From Scolanthus callimorphus (lineage: Eukaryota; Cnidaria; Anthozoa; Actiniaria; Edwardsiidae), in assembly GCA_033964015.1 (NCBI GenBank), contig JAWWUD010000110.1:248001-312000 (forward strand): a stretch of 64,000 nucleotides of DNA, given 5' to 3'. Within the stretch, counting starts at the first letter, position 1. Every line of letters starts with the position of its first letter. The notes beneath the pieces were generated by a model that was not told where the DNA came from, did no database searches, and worked only from the letters and a program-made list of their open reading frames with translations. Shown piece after piece: positions 56,680-64,000 of the stretch. A program made the position numbers and the translations under genes.

Positions 56680-59600
56680 ACGCCCGCTCAAAATCAAACG
56701 ATTTGAGCGAACGTCTGAGCAATATAGCCAAATGTAACGTACTGGGTGGCGTGACACTGCACATATCTGGGTAGTGATTCTGATTGGTCGGCGCGTTTTG
56801 CCTGTGTCGCGTTTATCTTTGTGATTTCAAGATGGCTTCGATATCAAGCAAAGCTGTAGTTCGGTCGATTTGAATTCTCTCAAAGAAGTGGTTTTATCTC
56901 ATTGCAAGCGCTTATAAAGTTGATAATTTATATGAAGACCAGTGACAAGCACTGTGCAGATTTCTATGCGTACAATGAGAAGTAAACAAGCCTTCGTGAT
57001 CTGGAAAGTCAATCATATTTCAAATTGTACCCTTAGGTTCGTTTAAATGGAGCTGACCATGCTCATGATGTCCTCATAAAGCAATCAAAATGGTGGTAAT
57101 AAGTCCATTGATCTCTCTTATGAAGGACCGAGCTAGCCACTTGAGCATCAGTCTACGGCACAAAGCCATATTTGGAAATACCTTGTTCTGAGCCTCTATC
57201 TGATGCAGGCCATTTTCCATGACAACGGCCGATGCTTTGATAAGATCACAGAAGCGGATTTTTTTTAGAAAAATACATCAACAAGAACATGGGCTCGTAC
57301 ACTCATCTATGTTGATTTGCGAAAATTTTTTTACATGGCAATTAACTACAAGGGTCTTATTATCTCGTGCTCATGATAGACTAGACGAACTTTCGGAAAA
57401 TCGTACTTCATGAGGCAATTTTTAGTAAAAGCTGGCAACAAGAGCCACCTTATGCGAAATTTTACGCTGAATCCGAATTTTTTTGTTGCCAACGCAGAGT
57501 TTGCATTTTAAGAGGTGAAATGACGTCATGATTGACAGCTGTCACACAAACCTCTACAATGAATTTTTCGCCGATTTTTCTTTTCAAATTTTAACGGCCA
57601 GTGAAATTCAAATGTATAAGTGGCAATGTGATATTCCAAAAAATGTATCTATATTATGGGATAGGGTGATTGATGGGCGTAGAACGTCATCCAAAATGGC
57701 GGATCCAAGATGGCCGCCGTGCCGCCATTTTGGATATCTGTTGATTGTTTGAGGCCATCACGTTCAAAGGCTAAACTTAAAAAAAATAAAAGACAAAACT
57801 TAAACGATTCTGCAATACATAAAAAGTAGCAACTGACGATTATGGTGGAAAGAGAATAATATATAGGTAAATATATGATTGTTGTTAGTGAATTTAGGTA
57901 GGAAGCGCAATCCACAAAATTATAGCAAGTTAGTCGTCCCTACTGTAAAAGTTCTCACTATGACTATTGATTCCAAAGCCTATCACTGAGTCAACTACAT
58001 CTACGACTATTGTTTTAAATGCATGCAGAATATTCCTCTTACACACACAGGAATAATAATGATAAGAAAAAGCAGGGATAAATGTGTGGAAATCATTCTA
58101 TGGCAATTTAGGCGTTGCTCCAGCCTTTTCCGAATTTTTTTATAGCCTGGTTGTAGCAACTTTGAACTTATAAGCAAAAGTAGCGAATGTAAGACTTTAA
58201 TTTGTCCTCGGAGCAGCTTTCCTCTCTATGCTTGAAAGCCCTTTCCTATTCCAACACCTTTCTTGTCTGAGGTTTCCTTTTGAGGTTTTCTGCTGGTCCT
58301 GAGGTTTCCGCTATTTTTCGATTATGCCACGGGGGCAGCAGATTGCATGATCGTTTTGAACGAGCTTTTGATATAAGGACTTCAAAGGCACAGTTTTGTT
58401 GCCGGGACTGAGGATGATCATCGAAAAATGGTGATATCGTTTAGATCGTAAAATCAAGCGGCAGTGAATCTGATTCACCTTTTCATATTGATTTGCCTTT
58501 TGTATATTTAATATGGCTTCATTCGACCAGCAGCACTGCTTTTCATACTGTGATACCTTGAATTCATTGTCAGGTATTTATTTCCATGTCTTTTTTGACT
58601 ACCAGACTGATAGTTTCTAAAAATCAAATTTGACGATATGGCGGCCATCTTGGATCCGCCATTTTGAATATCACAGCAGCGCCATATCCGAATAATACGA
58701 CAATTTTTCGTATAGAACATTCTAAACTATCCTGTTCAAGTTAAATATTCGTTCGAATTTGAGATATAGCGACAAAACAATTTTAAGGGGTTCGCGAACA
58801 GCTGTCAATCATGATGACGTCATAATCACCCATTAAAATCCAAAATCAGGGATGGCAGCAAGAAAATTCGGATTCAGCGTGAAAAATTACATAAGAAAAC
58901 TCTTGTTGCCAGCTTTTACTAAAAAAATGCCTCATGCGCCTTAAATATTGCAATTTTCTGATATTTCGTCTAGTCTATGAATTGAATTCCTGAAAACTAT
59001 GTTGAGCTGTTAGATTTTACCGTTATTTAGAGACAACGATTTGCCGGAAACCTGCTTTGGCTTACTCAACTTCATCATTTTTGTACATGTCGTCATAAAA
59101 AGAGTTAGACGCTGAAATTCAGAGCATAACTAGACTGCCTATTTTGGTTTCGCTAAGGGAAATTTGGAACAACCACTTGTTCCGAAATTTGTTCCGAAAT
59201 TATGTATATAATCGAAAACCCTCTAACATCACTCGCTGGTTAGTAGACAGATAAGTTGGCCAGTTGTAGCAATCTGACCATAAAATAGGCGCCAGAATGT
59301 TGGAAAATGGATCGCTGATCCTGCTTCAAGATGGCGCTGCATCAGACAGAGGCTCAGAACAAGGTATTTCAATATATGGCTTTGTGCCGTAGACTGCATG
59401 CGATGCTAAACTGGAACTCAAACTCGACAGGTTCATTCCCCAAGAGTGAAAAAATTGGAGACATAAACACCAACTCAAACGTCTGTCCCCTATCTGTTTC
59501 AAGACGGACTCTTTTTTTCTGGGTACTAGAGTCTCCAAGCTTCACTTTACGAGATGCATAACGAGTCGACACCGCGGCAAAACGTATTTGCCATGCGCTA

Positions 59601-60300
59601 AAAATTCACTTCCTGTGAAATAAACACAAAAGAAGTAATCTACATAACAAAAATATCTCGTGCTGTCTTGAAAATTTGGAAAACTTAAGCTCCAGACACT
59701 AAACTTAAGGTCAAAAATTGCTGAGAAGCTAGAATGTTATCATATCTTTCTCTGTACGTTTGCACCTCGCACTTTGAGGCTTGCACCCGAGGCGAAAATT
59801 GTGGTTTAAAGTCAAAATTTATCGTTCGCTGTTGTTATGTAGATTTTTTCAATTGTCTACATTTCACAGGCCAGTGAATCTTTAGCGCATGTCAGCTGCG
59901 TTTTGCCGCGGTGTCTAACGAGTCTTCAAGTTTCACTCGTTTACTAGATGCATAATTTACTCAACGAACGAAATATGATACAACGCTATGCCAAGCATTA
60001 GTGGCAAAGTTGGCCAACAAGCACGTCTGCACAGTGCCGCAACTAGTCTTCGTATAAATTCTCAACTAAAAATCGCTTGCAACGAGATAAAACCACTTCT
60101 TTGAGACGTATCAAATCGACCGAACTACAGCTTTGCTTGCTGCCGAAGCGATCTTGAACTCACAAAGATAAACGCGGCATAGGCAAAACACGCCGATCAG
60201 AATCACTACCAAGATCTGTGCAGTGTCACACCACCCAGTACGTTACATTTGGCTATATTGCTCAGACGTTCGCTCAAATCGTTTGCAGTCTACGGAACAG
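56680..60300. repeat. Inverted-repeat mosaic, arms 56680-56955 and 60030-60300
   Basis: The left arm (ACGTCTGAGCAATATAGCCA, then ACGTACTGGGTGG, TGACACTGCAC, AAGTGGTTTTATCTC) reappears reverse-complemented at 60030-60300. Inside, 57145-57215 is mirrored at 59320-59395, and 59220-59340 is mirrored at 60330-60450. CCTTGTTCTGAGCCTC recurs in four places. The 57377-58977 insert accounts for the inner part. No gene is seen. Confidence 0.75.
57377..58977. mobile_element. 1,601-bp foldback DNA element, TGA duplication
   Basis: The ends TAGACTAGACGAA and TTCGTCTAGTCTA are mirrored, and the arms stay similar for about 180 bp (AGTAAAAGCTGGCAACAAGA, GACGTCATGATTGACAGCTG) and again around GGCGGATCCAAGATGGC. 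TGA lies on both sides (57374-57376 and 58978-58980). The empty site can be read at 62880-62890, where the flanks are joined without the insert, which confirms the boundaries. No transposase is encoded. The 3-bp duplication could suit PIF/Harbinger or CACTA relatives. Confidence 0.82.
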
Positions 60301-62689
60301 TTCCATATTTGGCAATACCTTGTTCTGAGCCTCCATCTCATGCAGCGCCATTTTTGAAGCAGGAGCTTTCTATTTTCCAACTTTCTTGCGCCTATTTCAT
60401 GGCCAGATTGCAACAACTGGCCAACTTATCTGTCTAGTAGCCTGCAAGTGATGTCAGAGGCCAGCCTTAACTGGTTCTGTTTTCGATTATATTCATAATT
60501 TCGGAACAAATCGTAGTCGAAGTGACTTCGGTGTTGAATTTCGGCATTGGCGCCAATTCCGTACACAACAAGACGTTCGAGAGCTGAAGGAAAAGAGCTG
60601 TTTTTATCAGGGTTTCTTCACCGATCTCCAAATCAGGTAAGCCATTTACATTAAGGGTCTTAGTACTTCGATATGTAGGCGATCGACCTTATGCATTCGT
60701 CTCCTTCCATTAATATTTCTCGGGATTTGAAGTATTCACGACACGTCATGGCCACTACCTCAGGTTCATGCTCTTCTTGTACTCTTTCGCGAGGCCTGGT
60801 TAGCTATTTGTTTACTCATTAGTGCTGAATACTCAGAATACTCCGCTGAATACTTTTTGCTACTTGTGTACAATGTTTTAACGGACTTGAAAACACATCA
60901 AAACGGAGGTTTCAACGAACAAGGGCGTCGAAGCATCGAAGGCATGACATTTGTTTTCTAAATTTCACTCGTTTTGTTTTGTAAGCTTTGTGAATCTAAA
61001 ATCTTGCCGTGTAAAACATTTTCGTTGTTTCTGTTCTTTCTTTGTGCCACATATAAAATGAGCTGCTCATCTATAGAAATCATTCTTAGATATAAGGGCT
61101 GGATCTAGGGTTTAACAAAATAAAAATAAAATAAAAATAGGGGCAGCAAAGATGCCAACTCATGCACATTTTGCGGGAGACTCAAGAGTGTTAACCTTGT
61201 CTCCCACTTAATTTTTGGATGATCTGTCTCATATCTCCATAATACTAGCTCCTGCAAAAATTATAATGGAATATCACATTAAATAGACTCATCTACCCAG
61301 TGAAATTACATATGCTAAGAAGCCAAACTTTGTAACTCTGGGGTCTCTGGGCAATTTCAACTTTTAATCAAACTGTGATGAGCTCACGTTTGATCGCATA
61401 CTCACATGTTCTCTCATTAACTCTCATTCCATTTGCCGGGCATTGTAGGATGTATTCTGAAGTCGAACCCATCTTGGTGGCCTTTTTTCAATCAGTTGAA
61501 TTTTATTGTATATGGAGCGAGCGAACAGTAAAAGGGCTCAAAGCCCCATAATTTTCGCAGATTTCAAGAGAAGTACAACTAGATATTATTGTAGAACAGT
61601 TTTTTATTCGTGATTTTAAAATTTCCATCGTATATTTTTCTCGTGATTTACGTGTGCATACATTCTCTGTATTTTGCCGTTAATTCTTCTCACAAATCAG
61701 TAGCCTGGGTAGCCTACGAATGTATTGATTGAATTGTTCTGCCTCTCCTACAGGAACAGTGCCTTATAGCCTCATAGATCCCAACACATGATGGTCGTCT
61801 GCAGTACTATGTAGTCGGCCGGTCGCCTCCCAGACACAACATTCTTTGCATCTATGTTTTGCAGCGCTTGATGGGCGGCCTTTTAAGTTTTTGGTGAAGG
61901 AGGAACATCTGCTTTGCGTTTCCTCAAGACGCCGGTGGCCGTTTTAAAGCAGTGTACGAAGACCGCCGATGTTTGACTTTGAATTAATTATTCTTACTTA
62001 ATTTGCATAATAAAACACGCAGCGTAATAATATTATTCCTAGTGAATCATTTATTCTAAAACTTATATTTGGGCGGGTTGGGTTAGAGAAAATCAATTTT
62101 AACCCCCTTTTTACAAATTATCTGTTTACTTTATTTGAAACAAAGGAAAAACTAAAAGAGTTATGCATGGTTTAGCGTTGTTTTTGCAGCATGCATGCCG
62201 GAATGTCCGAATGTTTCATCCGTGCCTTTGAAATGTGCACCACCGTTCGCACACACAACAAAAAGCTACAGAACGACGTGGTTTAGAATATTGCTCTTTA
62301 TTTCAAAACGCGAAACCTTCATGAGTTCCCATCTCGTATACAAATAGTTCAATGATAGGGGATTCGCATGGGACGTACGATGTTTATGTTGCGCGTTTAT
62401 GACAAGGTGTACAAAAATCGGCTTTTGGCGCGAGCATGAATTTTGCGGTTGCAGAATGTCTTTCATATTTTGAATAATATTTCGTCATATTTGTGGAGTT
62501 ATGATAATCACATACATGTAACATAGTACCCAAGCAATATATAACAAATAGCTAATATGAATTTCTGTCGATTTAAACTAGTTCATGTGATATTCAGACC
62601 AAAAGTTCACAGACCTCATTCACTCGCAGATGCTAAATACGGTGCATGTTGATTATGCACTAACAATTTCCCTGAGCGGCCAAGTTGTT
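60301..62689. other. No recognisable gene
   Basis: After the mirrored stretch ending near 60510 there is AT-rich sequence with short frames only. CCAAATCAG/GTAAGCC near 60632 looks like a splice donor, but no coding exon precedes it. Confidence 0.35.
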
Positions 62690-63110
62690 CTTTGAAATTT
62701 CTCTTAGCGAAACCAAACTAGTCAGTCTAGCTATGCTCTGAATTTCAGCGTCTAACTCCTTTTATGACGACATGTACAAAAATGCTGAAGTTAAGTAAGC
62801 CAAAGCGGGTATCCGGCAAATCGTTGTCTCGATATAACGGTAAAGTGTAACAGCTCAACATAGTTTTCAGGAATTCAATTCACGAGCACGAGATAACTAG
62901 ACCCTTGTAGTTAATTACCATGCAAAAATTATTTTCGCAAATCAACATAGATGAGCGTACGAGCCCATGTTGTTGTTGATGTATTTTTCTAAACAATCTC
63001 CGCTTCTGTGATTTTATCAAACGTCGGCCGTTGTCATGGAAAATGGGCTGCATGAAATAGAGGCTCAGAACAAGGTATTGCCAAATATGGAACTGTTCCG
63101 TAGACTGTTC
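62690..63110 (-). repeat. Inverted copy of 57145-57376 joined to 58981-59170
   Basis: The reverse complement reads continuously across the two segments that are separated by 1.6 kb at the other locus. It is the pre-insertion (empty-site) version of that repeat. Confidence 0.82.
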
Positions 63111-64000
63111 ATTTTGAGCGGGCGTCTGTTAAGGTGACTTATCCGAAATTCAAAATGCACCCAACTGTGTCTAAAGCGCAAATCTGCGTCGCCAAACTCA
63201 AGGCTATAACTTTTGTGTCTTTTCCTCTATTGTTATAATTCATTTTTCAAATCCTACCTTAATGATGTATAAATAAGTTATTAATAACCGATCTTCTTGA
63301 AAACATTTTTAGAAGTCACAATCTACATTTTTATCAGGCCCTAATTTCATATTGAGGTCGTACTAGAAAACAAATTGCCGGTTTTTGTGGCTCAAACTCC
63401 AGGAATCGATTCCAGTTGAAGTAATCTCAAATCGAGCTAAGTTAGAGAAAATTCGTCGAAACAGAAACGCGGTAATAAAAGTGCCGTCAACTTTGGCCAA
63501 ATTAGAAGGCTGATTCTGCTCGGCTTAAATTGAATTTTAATAGTGCTCCGAAAACTCATTATTTTTGGCTCTTCCTCTTCGGCACTATATTGTGTAGTAA
63601 TGTATTAAACTTTACGGAAGGTCAGATTGTAAATACGATGAACTACTAAATGTTCGAAAATTATTTACCGAGGAAAGAAATCGTGAAAGCGCAATGAATT
63701 TATCACAAGAATGTCGCGTTAAAATGTGTCGTTATTACGTATTATTTCTTGCTAAGATATATATAGACGTTAACCTTGTGGCATTGGTAAACCTTAGTAA
63801 CCAAGTTTGACCATATGTGCTTATTTGGTATAGAAGAAAATTACAAAGTTACGACATTCACCCTCTAGTCTTGCACGCAGATTTGAAGCTCTCTTGTTTA
63901 TGAATGATAATGAAATCTGACGTTTTTCCAGGGGGAGCTCATTAGGCCAAATCTAATCAATAGCAGTCACGCTCCGAAAATAGCAATTGTCTGATTAAGG
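63111..64000. other. No recognisable gene
   Basis: AT-rich sequence with no frame longer than about 60 codons, no inverted-repeat ends and no domain signal. Confidence 0.5.

Overview
The window looks like AT-rich, intron-rich nuclear DNA of a cnidarian, most likely an anthozoan (coral or sea anemone). The evidence is two exons of an SLC16-like transporter with consensus splice sites, DUF6589 and RecQ-like genes of a type I know from cnidarian annotations, and a dense load of BEL/Pao, LINE and small inverted-repeat elements. There is no bacterial operon structure, rRNA, CRISPR array or intact tRNA. The only apparently intact host coding sequence is in two pieces on the + strand: 23478-23847 and 54651-54841. 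Both belong to a monocarboxylate-transporter-type MFS protein, and a 30.8-kb intron separates them. I could not find its earlier exons, so 1-23477 is probably an upstream intron or 5' flank.

Left part (1-10.2 kb): small inverted-repeat elements, two LINE fragments, two Helentron-like (HINE-like) elements (3870-6122 and 7247-8594) and a CACGTG-centred minisatellite (6478-6975). 10259-22849: a 12.6-kb BEL/Pao LTR retrotransposon bounded by 132-bp LTRs and a 5-bp target duplication (CCCGT). It was later hit by an RTE-like LINE (10949-14235), a tRNA-related SINE-like segment (14236-14493) and a 4,190-bp CACTG DNA transposon with a 3-bp duplication TTG (16034-20223). All its reading frames are broken.

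The giant intron (23848-54650) holds many inverted-repeat DNA elements. Among them are a TTAA-flanked element (40802-43809) that contains a second nested foldback element, a HINE-like element with 128-bp tandem repeats (43861-44653), a telomere-like palindrome (50201-50654), and a head-to-head gene pair. The pair is a truncated RecQ-like helicase (33567-35553, -) and a multi-exon DUF6589/zinc-finger pseudogene (35700-40183, +), which share a promoter-like spacer with two CCAAT boxes and two E2F-type sites.

Right part (54.8-64 kb): the transporter 3' UTR, an inverted HINE 3' end, and a mosaic of inverted repeats (56.7-63.1 kb) into which a 1,601-bp foldback element was inserted.

The most interesting signals are three. 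First, the HINE-like elements keep hairpins and complementary ends while their sequence changes. Second, the RecQ/DUF6589 pair may be a mobile or selfish two-gene unit. Third, the nested BEL locus can be dated layer by layer from its target-site duplications.
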